Origin: Taudactylus pleione
Taxonomy: Eukaryota > Chordata > Amphibia > Anura > Myobatrachidae
Length of the DNA stretch: 64,000 nt
Assembly (NCBI GenBank): GCA_031769625.1
Contig: JAUIMM010000534.1
Location: 12,105,001 to 12,169,000 of the forward strand
Direction: 5' to 3'
Positions 37,101 through 42,341 of this stretch are shown here, piece after piece (positions within the stretch are counted from its first letter, which is position 1; the number at the start of each line of letters is the position of its first letter). Made by a program: the position numbers and the translations under genes. Under the pieces are notes generated by a model. The model worked only from the letters and a program-made list of their open reading frames with translations, was not told the DNA's origin and ran no database searches.

Positions 37101-39643
37101 ACTGTTTTATTTTTGTAAGGAGCATTAGCCACCCCTCCTTATATTAGGCTACGCCCCTCAGAACCCGGACCCAGACAGACTCCCTACAGCCCTGACTACC
37201 ATGTATTCCTTGTAACAAAGATACCACATATACCCTTTACTGCTAGATGCCACCAAATGCTCTTCACACTGCTGCACTATTCTGGATGGATAAGGGCACG
37301 GTTTTAAATTGCCCATGTGACTCAAGTCTGACATCTATTTAACCTGCTTCCCACTACTCCATGAATGATAACCCTGCTACTGTATCTTGCATTTCACTAG
37401 CAATAGCATTGATGACAGGAAACAAACTTTATGCAAATACATACTGTACCTGTGTATGTAATTGTTTTTATGGAGATGCATGAGTCCAAGTGTTATCTCA
37501 TAAGCCATTCTCTGCAAGGTTGTAAGGTCACAGGTTAAGAGGTCAGGGGTCATGCCATCTGCCTTCCGTTGGGCTCTAAGATATCTTTTCAGATCACCCT
37601 AAAAAAGAAAGCACATGAAGCAGTTTGATCATTGTTTGTTGTAACTAGCTTTCTGTTTGGTATAGGTTAAACATTATTATTAATAATAATAAAAATATAT
37701 TATTTATTAAGGAGCAACAATTTATGTAGCTTTATTTAAGGAATAGTTTGTACATTACAGACATTATCATTAACACACAAACATTGGTCTGCCCAAAGGA
37801 GCTTATTGTCTGGCGTGGGAAACACATGATGTACATAATATACAGAGGTAAGAACAATGATAGATGTGGGTAAGAATGTTTTAGAAGTAATAGTAGAAAG
37901 AGGTTATGGAGGGCAGGAGAAGGCTTCTTTGCATTAATGGTCTTCAGGGACTGGTTGAGGAAAGTCTGATAGGAATAGGATGGAGTAGAGAGTCCAATAA
38001 CTGAAGCAGGATAATTGTTGCACATGGTCATAGTGTGATGATATGGGGGGATTATGACATTACATAGATCACTAGACAAGAGAAGAGTTAAAGTCAGAAT
38101 AATGTATTAGGATAGCATACATACAAACATATGGAGAATAAAGTGAAGTGAAGATGTGTTTTCCTGTCTTGATGCTACAAAATATGTAAAGCATGCCTGT
38201 AGTGGGACAAGCCTTGGTTAGATGAAGCACTACATCTAATCAATTTTAGGATAACACTGCTTTGGATCCTCCATTATCAGCAGGCCACAATTACTGTAAA
38301 GGTTTACCGAGGTAACCTATAGGACCAGATTAACAGGGCCCGCCATAATGGCAGCATGAGGATTACCAGCTGCCTAGCTGGCCACACGGTCGGTCATAAA
38401 TCATACATATTAGAATTATGGTTTCTGGTTTTCTCACAAAATTATGCAATTTTTATGTATTTAGAGACACAGTGGAGCTAATGTTATATAGCTGGGTTCA
38501 CACTAGGTCAACTTGTCGGTCTACTGGCCGTTGCGCTGACCGAGTGGCTGATTTAGGTTGAGTATACACACTTACCGATCAGCCTCTCGACATGTCGTCC
38601 TGACCTCACAGACAGGCGAACATTTAAATCTGCCCGCCCAGCTGTGACGTCAGTCCCTGCAGCAAGTGTACGGGCGGTCTGTGGACCACCCGTACACACA
38701 GCCAGATTCTGCAATATATCTGCAGTTATATCGGCCATCGGCTGTGCTGTACAGCCAATGCGATATGTCTGTGAATTACGTTCTTCACAGACACATCGGG
38801 GGTACACACTCACCAATGCACTCGTGATATATAGGCCATTTGATATATTGCTGCATGTGTGTACCCAGCATAAAGGTTGTATATACACTCACATGGCTCT
38901 GGCTACACCCACACAGCACTGGTCACAGCTCCTCCCCTTCTCAATATAGGACCTTGAACATTTTCAGCCAGGCCCAAGTGGCCCTTAATCTGGCCCTGCC
39001 TTTAAAGTATAGGTGAATATCCCAATTTTTAGCATCTCAGATGGGGTGGAAGGATAATTTGTAAATAAGGATAGGATTGCTGGCATAAAATACAAATTTT
39101 TCACTTTAGCCCGTATAAATTGGGTCTCTTACATGGAGTTTTCTTGAGTTGCCAAATCACGGGCAGGAGAGATAACATTGTCATGCAAAAGAGGAAGGAG
39201 CAGCTCCTTAGACTCATGGCACTGTAGCCATGGTGGATATATCAGTGCTGGTGAATATATTTAGGTTGTAGAAAATAGTATGAAACAAAAAAACAAAAAA
39301 ACTCTACTGAAGAGATAGTTAGGACTATATGAATATCTAACTATAAATGTGAAATTTATTACATGTAAAGGAATTAACTGTTTACTGCCCTAGACAAGCC
39401 TGCCATCTAGTTGAGAGCAGATTGTCAGTGATCAGCACTGTTTTTATCAATTCGGAGCAGCAAACCTGTGAAAACATCTGCTTATGTGTGACTATATCTG
39501 TTATAACACATTATATTTTCAAACCATTCAGAATGTAACATGACTTTGACCTTACCAGTTGGCAAAACTCCATGATAAGAAGGAAGGGGATGGTCTCAGT
39601 GCATAGTCCCAGGCATTGCAGAATATTGGGGTGTTGCAGGCTT
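3143..39643 (-). CDS. AATK: AATK (LMTK1) kinase gene, partial gene model, 8 exons
   Basis: The joined exons are 39556-39643, 37450-37598, 27450-27534, 25514-25635, 22908-23057, 10494-13531, 8008-8366 and 3143-3236. Every intron has GT/AG ends and every phase fits its neighbour. The product is a lemur tail kinase: a membrane-anchored protein kinase with a very long disordered tail, known in neurons for roles in endosomal trafficking and neurite growth. AATK is chosen over LMTK2 and LMTK3 because the tail carries [33 protein letters not shown] and ARNLRSLLK blocks in the forms I recall for AATK. The signal/transmembrane and N-lobe exons are not visible and should lie to the right of 39643. The final exon should lie left of position 1. 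The orthology call is from remembered family sequence, not from a search. Confidence 0.9.
3237..3779. other. AATK intron sequence, nothing recognised
   Basis: This is AT-rich intron upstream (on the minus strand) of the ETPTNEL exon. No repeat termini or coding blocks were recognised. Confidence 0.4.
3780..6060 (+). pseudogene. Ty1/copia retrotransposon relic (gag-protease-integrase)
   Basis: Several broken frames run in copia order. A CCHC knuckle (C-x2-C-x4-H-x4-C) is encoded at 4045-4086. An aspartic-protease motif W-Y-I-D-S-G-A-T lies at 4180-4203. The integrase core includes L-R-S-D-N-G-G-E-Y (about 5250-5280) and a Y-T-P-E-Q-N-S-V-N block followed by a stop at 5365. The integrase C-terminal part, ending S-R-D-V-I-F-K-E, lies at 5480-5712. 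No reverse transcriptase or RNase H was seen downstream. The glycine after the first knuckle His is lost. A MITE at 4556-4881 interrupts protease and integrase. The relic lies in an AATK intron, antisense to the gene. LTRs were not identified. Confidence 0.85.
4556..4881. mobile_element. Harbinger-type MITE (AGCTGGGTACACACTAGG) in copia relic
   Basis: The termini AGCTGGGTACACACTAGG and GTGTGTACCCAGCT are inverted. The flanks are a direct TTA at 4553-4555 and 4882-4884. A 3-bp TTA duplication fits PIF/Harbinger. It splits the copia open frame, so it is younger than the copia insertion. A relative lies at 38491-38869. Confidence 0.8.
6061..8007. other. AATK intron with a 980-bp insertion
   Basis: This is intron between the 8008-8366 and 3143-3236 exons. 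Its main recognisable structure is the insertion at 6501-7480, described separately. The rest holds no coding block or known repeat that I could name. Confidence 0.5.
6501..7480. mobile_element. Unclassified 980-bp insertion with 17-bp target duplication
   Basis: The 17-mer TTATGTTGCAAATAAGA occurs perfectly at 6484-6500 and 7481-7497 and brackets this segment. A long, exact duplication of that kind is typical of target-primed retrotransposition. Near its left end (6513-6545) is CTTGAAA, a short GGCC/GGCT stem and GAAACGCG, a layout like a degraded hammerhead ribozyme core. Hammerheads of this kind are known from Penelope-like elements. There is no open frame of note. Class assignment is inference. 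Confidence 0.6.
8008..8366 (-). CDS. AATK: AATK tail exon with conserved [12 protein letters not shown] block
   Basis: This 359-bp exon opens with CA, completing an Ala codon with the G left by the giant exon, and reads [19 protein letters not shown] strongly acidic stretch near residues 28-45 follows. Next come [20 protein letters not shown] and [19 protein letters not shown]. The last block is the best-conserved C-terminal signature of LMTKs. K-x-V-S-F-F resembles a protein phosphatase 1 RVxF docking site, which is inference. The acceptor is AATCACAG and the donor is CAG|GTAAAAG. It ends in phase 0. Confidence 0.95.
8622..9178. mobile_element. Harbinger-type MITE, GGGCCTGATTCA termini
   Basis: The left end GGGCCTGATTCAGCATGG and right end GTGAATCAGGCCC are inverted. 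The interior is rich in GCGATCGC-like words, as in the other copies of this family at 24441, 39820, 41788, 56436 and 62091. Target duplication is not clear here (TAC left, TAT right). It sits in an AATK intron between exons at 8366 and 10494. Confidence 0.7.
9230..9555. mobile_element. piggyBac-like MITE with TTAA duplication
   Basis: The termini GGGGCCTATCCATTA and TAATGGATAGGCACC are inverted. The element is flanked by TTAA at 9226-9229 and 9556-9559. TTAA duplication is the hallmark of piggyBac. It is 326 bp long with no coding capacity. Confidence 0.65.
10057..10375. mobile_element. Tc1/mariner remnant (internally deleted)
   Basis: The termini CAGTGCATCCAG and CCGGATGCAATG are inverted and flanked by TA at 10055-10056 and 10376-10377. 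The subterminal sequence (AACATAACAAAATGTGG, TTATTCCATTTTGGAATAAG, ACATTGTCATTATGGGGTAT) is the familiar end of vertebrate Tc1-like transposons. The transposase is entirely deleted. Confidence 0.85.
10494..13531 (-). CDS. AATK: AATK giant tail exon (end of kinase domain plus disordered tail)
   Basis: This 3,038-bp exon has about 1,012 codons without interruption. It starts after acceptor TTCTTAG with G-TAT-GAG, giving (W)[16 protein letters not shown], the last kinase helix. The open frame extends 5' into the intron, but those first residues are intronic. After residue ~60 the protein is low complexity and Ser/Asp/Glu rich. Conserved blocks are [24 protein letters not shown] (about 13310-13260), [32 protein letters not shown] (11730-11707) and [15 protein letters not shown] (about 11520-11476). 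A cysteine cluster, C-P-L-C then C-S-C, sits near 12400-12350. The donor G|GTAAAAG ends the exon at 10494 in phase 1. One giant tail exon is the usual LMTK gene structure. Confidence 0.95.
13532..14110. other. AATK intron, 5' of giant tail exon
   Basis: Contains only the acceptor region of the giant exon and AT-rich intron. A short inverted pair, CCTGCTTTGCTCATC / GTGCAGGAGCC, lies near 13950-13985. No coding or repeat family was recognised. Confidence 0.4.
14392..14399 (+). promoter_or_regulatory. TATA box of the hAT element
   Basis: TATATAAG lies about 160 bp inside the left terminus and 2 kb upstream of the transposase start. It is in the right orientation and a GC-rich stretch follows. 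A promoter role is inferred from position. Confidence 0.55.
14760..16370 (+). repeat. Ten-copy 157-160-bp tandem array in hAT 5' region
   Basis: The landmark TGAATTGTGTGCGCAGTA occurs at about 14791, 14951, 15111, 15268, 15424, 15582, 15739, 15896, 16054 and 16211. Each unit contains CCGCACGTGCATCA, GGCTGGCTTGACCG and AAAGGGTGCTGT, then an A-rich tract. The second and third units are nearly identical. The period varies by a few bases because of A-tract length. The array lies between the TATA box and the transposase ATG, so it would be leader or intron. Minus-strand open frames across it are products of the repeat. Confidence 0.95.
16409..19512 (+). pseudogene. hAT transposase with BED zinc finger, broken
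   Basis: The first frame runs from ATG 16409 to a TAA at 18470-18472. The same frame resumes immediately after it ([10 protein letters not shown]) to about 19000, then a one-base frameshift moves the ending to the 19018-19512 frame. Residues ~1-230 are low complexity. A BED finger (C-T-I-C ... H-L-Q-R-V-H) lies near 240-310. The catalytic region contains L-T-T-D-M-W-T-S and V-I-S-D-N-A-T-N, then C-F-A-H and T-R-W-N-S-T. The C-terminal dimerisation block [14 protein letters not shown] ends it, followed by an acidic tail. Apart from the stop and frameshift it is complete, so inactivation looks recent. Confidence 0.93.
20325..20968. other. AATK intron, GC-rich unassigned repeat from about 20570
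   Basis: 20325-20570 is ordinary AT-rich intron. From about 20572 (CAGGGGAGTTTTATGAGAGG) the sequence becomes GC-rich with GCGCATGCGCAGG words. It appears to be part of a larger repeat that also contains the minisatellite at 21880-22570. Its ends were not resolved. Confidence 0.4.
20971..21570. mobile_element. Harbinger-type MITE, diverged termini
   Basis: The left end GGAGCTGATTCAGAGCTGCT and right end GAGCGGGTCTAAATGAGCTCC are inverted and resemble the GGGCCTGATTCAG family. The interior is rich in CGCACGCACACTGCGATGCAT-like words. The flanks TAA and TGA do not match exactly. Confidence 0.6.
21880..22570. repeat. Minisatellite of (ACTACTACTGGGGGCACTRYATA)-like units
   Basis: Dozens of variants of GGGGGCACT, GCATAGGGGGGACTACTACT and TATATAAGGGGCACTACT alternate with no fixed period. 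Upstream (21690-21835) is a segment with GTGCAGAGCGGGCC and GGCGGACAGCGGCGG that also flanks the array at 44100-45450. An inverted relative precedes the array in the element at 29554. So this is the array of the same hAT family, here without recognisable termini. Confidence 0.8.
22746..22776. repeat. (CTAT)n microsatellite
   Basis: Seven to eight tandem CTAT units, the last one varied. Confidence 0.85.
22908..23057 (-). CDS. AATK: AATK kinase-domain exon (C-lobe)
   Basis: This 150-bp exon begins with the last base of the split Trp codon, then [13 protein letters not shown]. It continues through [20 protein letters not shown] and ends LPHSDY plus two bases of Trp. It forms alpha-F and alpha-G of the C-lobe. 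The acceptor is ATACACAG and the donor is GTGAGT. The length is an exact fit: one base, 49 codons, two bases. A 9.4-kb intron carrying the hAT nest separates it from the next exon. Confidence 0.93.
23376..23797. mobile_element. hAT MITE, 8-bp target duplication
   Basis: The termini CAGGGCTGGCTCCAGGGG and AAGAGCCGCCCCTG are inverted. GTTCCAGG is duplicated exactly at 23368-23375 and 23798-23805. The element is 422 bp and non-coding, inside the AATK intron between exons at 23057 and 25514. Confidence 0.88.
23798..24440. other. AATK intron, AT-rich, nothing recognised
   Basis: Very AT-rich intron with no repeat termini, exon or RNA hairpin that I recognise. The region was checked for the miR-338 core without success. 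Confidence 0.45.
24441..24988. mobile_element. Harbinger-type MITE, strongly palindromic
   Basis: The ends GGCCTGATTCAGACCCACTC and GGCTCTGAATGAGGGCC are inverted. The interior is a chain of shorter palindromes, for example around 24595-24632, 24711-24740 and 24821-24844. The ends match the autonomous Harbinger at 47205-54852 (GGCCCTCATTCAGA), suggesting mobilisation by that transposase. Confidence 0.75.
24989..25513. other. AATK intron 3' of the activation-segment exon
   Basis: Ordinary intron sequence. No repeat or exon was recognised besides the donor adjoining 25514. Confidence 0.4.
25514..25635 (-). CDS. AATK: AATK kinase-domain exon (activation segment and APE)
   Basis: This 122-bp exon reads [20 protein letters not shown] and continues through [19 protein letters not shown] to two bases of a tryptophan codon. 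It contains the activation-loop tyrosines, the P+1 loop PLRW and the APE motif (W-V-A-P-E-L). The acceptor is CTACAG and the donor is GTGGGT. The sequence is close to the LMTK consensus throughout, with no stop or indel. Confidence 0.93.
25825..26416. repeat. Long-armed foldback element with CCTAACCC core
   Basis: The left arm from about 25825 and right arm ending about 26416 are inverted over at least 80 bp. For example GACACCAGATGTTAGACAGT on the left pairs with ACTGTCTAACATCTGGTGTC on the right. The inner arms repeat GTCGACA words. The core (about 26000-26210) is a degenerate CCTAACCCTAACC array. It shares its design, but not its arm sequence, with 1386-1740 and 46788-47092. Confidence 0.8.
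26417..27449. other. AATK intron, nothing recognised
   Basis: AT-rich intron between the activation-segment and catalytic-loop exons. No conserved hairpin, exon or named repeat was seen. Confidence 0.4.
27450..27534 (-). CDS. AATK: AATK kinase-domain exon (catalytic loop and DYG)
   Basis: This 85-bp exon reads (S)[28 protein letters not shown]. It carries the catalytic loop H-S-D-L-A-L-R-N, where the usual Arg of HRD is Ser, and the metal-binding DYG in place of DFG. Both substitutions are typical of the LMTK family, so the catalytic Asp, Asn and metal-binding Asp are retained. The acceptor is CACACAG and the donor is GTGAGT. The exon ends in phase 0 after the lysine codon. Confidence 0.93.
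29554..30986. mobile_element. hAT element (CAGTGGCTTAACTAGGG), inserted in L2
   Basis: The termini CAGTGGCTTAACTAGGG and CCCTAGTTACGCCACTG are inverted. GCTGCTTG is duplicated exactly at 29546-29553 and 30987-30994. The interior is non-coding, with a minisatellite (29730-30415) of CCCCAGTAGTAGTCCCCCC-like units and a GC-rich right part. The same ends and array type recur at 43811-45617. Confidence 0.9.
29730..30415. repeat. CCCCAGTAGT minisatellite inside hAT element
   Basis: Units such as CCCCAGTAGTGGTCCCCC and TTATGCAGTGCCCCCAGTAG repeat irregularly. A late stretch (about 30275-30400) is a cleaner ~33-bp tandem repeat. It is the reverse complement of the type at 21880 and 44100. Confidence 0.8.
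31243..31721. other. AATK intron, nothing recognised
   Basis: Intron DNA between the nested MITE and the gypsy LTR. No coding or repeat structure was recognised. Confidence 0.4.
31722..32867 (-). repeat. 3' LTR of Ty3/gypsy element
   Basis: In the element's orientation (minus) it begins TGTCAAGTTGCAGCC and ends CAAACGTGACA, the TG...CA ends of an LTR. A purine tract (AAAAGGGGAGACAT) lies immediately before it, as expected of a polypurine tract. It contains a four- to five-copy ~75-bp tandem repeat (about 32150-32450) with GGCACTAGGAGTTTGTACTT and AGTACACACACTGTGGCTTC. Confidence 0.75.
32868..33555 (-). pseudogene. Ty3/gypsy internal remnant: gag fused to chromodomain
   Basis: Reading on the minus strand from about 33600, the frame encodes a retrotransposon Gag matching chromodomain gypsy elements (motifs [16 protein letters not shown]). 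A frameshift near 33215-33290 moves to the 32979-33218 frame, which carries the Gag C-terminal piece ending R-H-R-E-R-Q-L-E. Directly after it, near 33080-33090, comes an integrase chromodomain ([14 protein letters not shown]). Protease, reverse transcriptase, RNase H and the integrase core are missing, so one deletion of several kb joined the two ends. Confidence 0.82.
33556..33825 (-). repeat. Copy of the gypsy LTR tandem repeat (5' LTR remnant)
   Basis: Repeats the ~75-bp unit of the 31722-32867 LTR (GCAGAACTGGCACAGGAGAA and so on) two to three times, then stops. It is probably a fragment of the 5' LTR. The rest of that LTR and the primer-binding region are missing. Confidence 0.65.
34228..34396. 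mobile_element. Palindromic MITE (TGTATCAAG termini)
   Basis: The outer words TGTATCAAG and CTTGATACA are inverted. The centre is a near-perfect hairpin: AAGTACCAACCACTCAGCTC on the left pairs with GAGCTGATTGGCTGGTACTT on the right. It is related to 2478-2640. Confidence 0.65.
34711..34894. mobile_element. Short MITE (GGGGGTAGATTTACTTAG)
   Basis: The left end GGGGGTAGATTTACTTAG and right end TTAGTAAATTAACCCC are inverted. Inner words AATTTAAAACGGCAAAAG and GCCATTTTAAATTGCCTG also pair. It is non-coding. Confidence 0.6.
35091..37194. mobile_element. hAT element, 2.1 kb, with minisatellite core
   Basis: It starts CAGGGGCACTGAGAGGGCC and ends CCCTACAGCCCTG. ACTACCAT is duplicated exactly at 35083-35090 and 37195-37202. 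The interior is non-coding and dominated by the 35690-36590 minisatellite. The right part shares CCTTTCAAAATCCTGC with sequence at about 22826, linking it to the 20570-22880 repeat. Confidence 0.82.
35690..36590. repeat. ~35-bp minisatellite (CTCTGCTACATCACTCTCTGTTACACACTATC)
   Basis: More than 20 tandem units of about 35 bp. The best-conserved copies (36120-36450) are nearly identical, and units decay towards both ends. This suggests expansion from the middle of the array. Confidence 0.92.
37450..37598 (-). CDS. AATK: AATK kinase-domain exon (post-hinge helices to catalytic loop)
   Basis: This 149-bp exon begins [16 protein letters not shown] and runs through [22 protein letters not shown], the alpha-D and alpha-E helices. 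It ends in the middle of the serine codon of the catalytic loop. The acceptor TTTTTTAG and donor GTACAG are both good. The two leftover bases join the T that opens the next exon to give the His-Ser-Asp form of the HRD motif. The segment D-L-L-T-C-D-L before the alpha-E helix seems longer than in the human protein I recall. That could be lineage variation. Confidence 0.92.
37599..38490. other. AATK intron with probable old LINE/UTR-like repeat
   Basis: A TAA-rich tract at about 37675-37710 precedes GACATTATCATTAACACACA and CAAAGGAGCTTATTGTCTGG, wording common in degraded vertebrate LINE 3' ends on one strand. No open frame was seen. Confidence 0.35.
38491..38869. mobile_element. Harbinger-type MITE (GCTGGGTTCACACTAGG)
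   Basis: The left end GCTGGGTTCACACTAGG and right end TGTGTGTACCCAGC are inverted. ATA is duplicated at 38488-38490 and 38870-38872. It belongs to the same family as 4556-4881. Confidence 0.78.
38870..39555. other. AATK intron, nothing recognised
   Basis: Intron between the 39556 and 37598 exons. No repeat or exon was recognised beyond the donor adjoining 39556. Confidence 0.4.
39556..39643 (-). CDS. AATK: AATK kinase-domain exon (alpha-C to hinge)
   Basis: This 88-bp exon completes a split codon (one base) and then reads [14 protein letters not shown]...[10 protein letters not shown]. This is the beta4-beta5 part of the kinase N-lobe, ending at the hinge MEFCQL just before the G-D-L of the next exon. 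The acceptor is AAG at 39645-39644 and the donor is GTAAGG starting at 39555. It ends in phase 0, matching the next exon. A TAA-rich stretch precedes the acceptor in place of a clean polypyrimidine tract. It is the most upstream AATK exon I could recognise. Confidence 0.9.
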
Positions 39644-39819
39644 CTTAAAGATAATAATAATAAAAAAATCAAAAACAATTGTCGGTATACTCAAGTAAGC
39701 TGAGAATGAAACTAAATCTGCAATAGTTGCTCACGGTATTCATTGTGCATAAAGTCAGCACCATGTGTACTAATAGTGCAGTTATTTTTTTATCACTAGT
39801 CTGAGGTTTATTGAATACA

Positions 39820-40406
39820 GGGCCTGATTCAGAGCCGGACGCTATTTGCGCTCGCTCATTCAGAAAAAGGGGCCAGCTATTTAAATTGAGCGCTCGCTCT
39901 TTGCGGTCTGTTGACGCCTCTATGTCTGAGCGAGCGAACGAAACATGCGCTCGCTATTTTGTAAAGACGCTCCCTGGCCGCTCGCATCCTACGTCATCTC
40001 CGCTATTTATTAGATTAATCGAGTACATCGAAAGGCGTCTGAACTGCTCGCAGTGCTTGTGGTTGGATTTTCCTACCGCAATCATGCGAACAGTTCAGGC
40101 AAAGAAACAACCAAGTGACGTGGTCGATGACGCTGCTTTGTTAATTATGCACACCCTTAAAACGCCCGTTTTGACCGTTTGGCACGTCTGCGATCGGATC
40201 TCCACTCCCCGTTTTCAAGCACCTTCCCCACAAACGCCTCATCCTGTCACTCAAATTAGCAGGCACTCGCTATTTTGCGAGCACTCAATTTCCGACCGCA
40301 ATGACTGGTTGGCGCATGCGCATTACAACCCATACGCATGCGCAGTTGTGCGAACATCGCTCGGAGCGAACGAGCAGCCGCTTACGAGCGGCTCTGAATC
40401 AGGCCC
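39820..40406. mobile_element. Harbinger-type MITE, ACA duplication
   Basis: The ends GGGCCTGATTCAGAGCC and GGCTCTGAATCAGGCCC are perfect inverted repeats, with ACA duplicated at 39817-39819 and 40407-40409. It is 587 bp, full of CGCTCGCT words, with internal GCGCATGCGC palindromes. A long plus-strand open frame through it (about 39811-40500) is incidental. A near twin lies at 56436-57004. Confidence 0.85.
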
Positions 40407-40409
40407 ACA

Positions 40410-41635
40410 GATCCTTGTTAAATCATCTGTGCAGCACATAGTATCCTGGGTACATACTGAGCATTCCCATAGAACTCCATTATATTGTACCCAGGACTAA
40501 TGAGTGTGAATGCTGCAAGGCAATGCTGAAATCGATAAACAGCAAAGTGAACAGCTGCAGAAAGCCAGTGAAGTGCCTCAGTCAAGTTGCTGACTTGGGC
40601 TATCCGGGTTATAGTGCGTACACCAGGCTTTAAGAATGCATGGTGAAAACCTCACTAAGAGATTCACAATATGAGACAACAGGATACAGAATACACTGCT
40701 ATTCAGATAATAATTGGAGATAAGCATCATTTTTCAGTAGGAATCAGTCATGTATGTGATATCAAGCAGGGCAAGATTAACAGTGGTGCAGATGGGCCTA
40801 CAGCTCCAGGCCACCACATAAAAATAGGCCCATCATCAAGACAAGATAATAATGACCAGCCACCAGCTGGCCACACAGCCGGCCATAAAGTATTTCAATA
40901 ACCCTCACAAATTAAGCAATTTCTATATTTTTATGTATTTAAGGAGACATTGGGGCTCATGATGTAGGGGTGTACATGCCCACATGGCACTGGCCACACC
41001 CACACAACACTGGACACTCCTCTGATTCTCATAATAGGTCCATGAACCTTTTCAGCTCATGTGGCCCTTAATCCAACTATATGGATGCTATGTTCTATAC
41101 ACCAAGTTGTACATCACAATCTCTACCAGTTTCACTGTGGCTGGAATAAGCAATGCCAGGTGGCCTTCACATACTGTAATGTACTGGACTCTATAAAGCA
41201 CATATTGTAAATAGTTTCATAATTGAACATTCCACAGAACCTTTCAACTACAAAAGCGACATTTACAGAATAGTGTCTGCAAAAAAACCTTTGTTGCATT
41301 TGCAGGGATGAGTGTCACCTGAGCATTCTTTTGGATACAAAGTCATATGAAAAATAGTTTATCACCCTATACAAGTAGTTGAAGGATTGATATGTATAAT
41401 TAGAAATTTGCCCAGTGCCTCACGTCTCTCCTCTGATACTTGAATTGGACATATGTGACCTAGTCACTTTGCCTGCACATAGTCATATAGTACAGGAGTT
41501 GGTTTAGCTGCAATGTTCTGAGTTGCTCTTACACTCCATTGCTCTGATTGGCTGCAGGCTTGTCTAGCTCGTTCTGCGTCGTTTCCATGTATAACCAATT
41601 CTGAAAGGAATGCAAGGCGCAACCTGACCCTAGAC
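40410..41635. other. Upstream AATK intron or flank, weak repeats
   Basis: Contains a short inverted pair TATCCTGGGTACATACTGAG / TTATATTGTACCCAGGA near 40441-40497. A region (40770-41075) resembles 38325-38990 (GCAAGATTAACAG, CTGGCCACACAGCCGGCCATA, CACTGGCCACACCCACACA), so an unnamed repeat family has two copies here. No exon was found. Confidence 0.45.
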
Positions 41636-42333
41636 CACGGGTTCTCAAACTCGATCGTCAGGACCCCAAACATTGCATGTTTTCTTGGTTTCCTCACAGA
41701 CTCACAAGTGAAATAATTAGCTCCACCAGTGGAACTTTTAAAATGTGTCAGTGAGTAATGAATACTGTGTGGGGTCCTGAGGACAGAGGGCCTGATTCAG
41801 ACCCGCTCGCGAGCGCTGAGCGCTCGCAAGCGGGTCGATGTTGGCCCAGTGCGCATGCGCACGACGGAACCGGCTCTGTCGTGCGCATGCGCGAGACCCG
41901 GATATCGACTGGCAAACCGTCGCTCCGGGTCTCGTACTAAAGGGGGCGTGCTGTCGATGTTGAGTGACAGCACGCCCCCTTTGGTGGGCGTGCCGGGGTG
42001 TGGCTGCCCAGACAGGCGTTCCCATGGGAACGCCTACCGTCTGGGACCGGCCCCACTGACATCACAAGTGATGTCAGTGGGAGTGCTTTCGACTCTTGGG
42101 ATTGCGGCAATGAGACCCTACCACAAGGGTCTCGTCACAAGCCCGATGGTCGCGATGGTCTTGACCATCGCGACCATCTTCCTGGCCTCTCGCTATAGCT
42201 GTGGGTGGTCACCCAAAGCTATACGAGCGGCCGGGAGGCCGCTCTAAAAATCAGGAAGGACGGCCCTGATTCAGAGAGAGCGTTCTGTCAGACCGTCCGG
42301 CTCTGAATCAGGGCCAGAGTTTGAGAACCTCTG
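41636..42333. mobile_element. hAT MITE (GGGTTCTCAAACTCG) split by Harbinger MITE
   Basis: The ends CACGGGTTCTCAAACTCG and GAGTTTGAGAACCTCTG are inverted. CCCTAGAC is duplicated exactly at 41628-41635 and 42334-42341. Only about 170 bp belong to this element. The rest is the Harbinger MITE 41788-42315. Confidence 0.88.
41788..42315. mobile_element. Harbinger-type MITE inside hAT MITE, AGA duplication
   Basis: The ends GGGCCTGATTCAGACCCGC and CTGAATCAGGGCC are inverted, with AGA at 41785-41787 and 42316-42318. The interior repeats the palindrome chain of 24441-24988, including TGACATCACAAGTGATGTCA. Confidence 0.82.
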
Positions 42334-42341
42334 CCCTAGAC

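Noticed and set aside
39811..40500. 229-codon plus-strand open frame
   Set aside because: It coincides with a MITE bounded by perfect inverted ends and an ACA duplication. The twin MITE at 56436 does not keep the same frame throughout.
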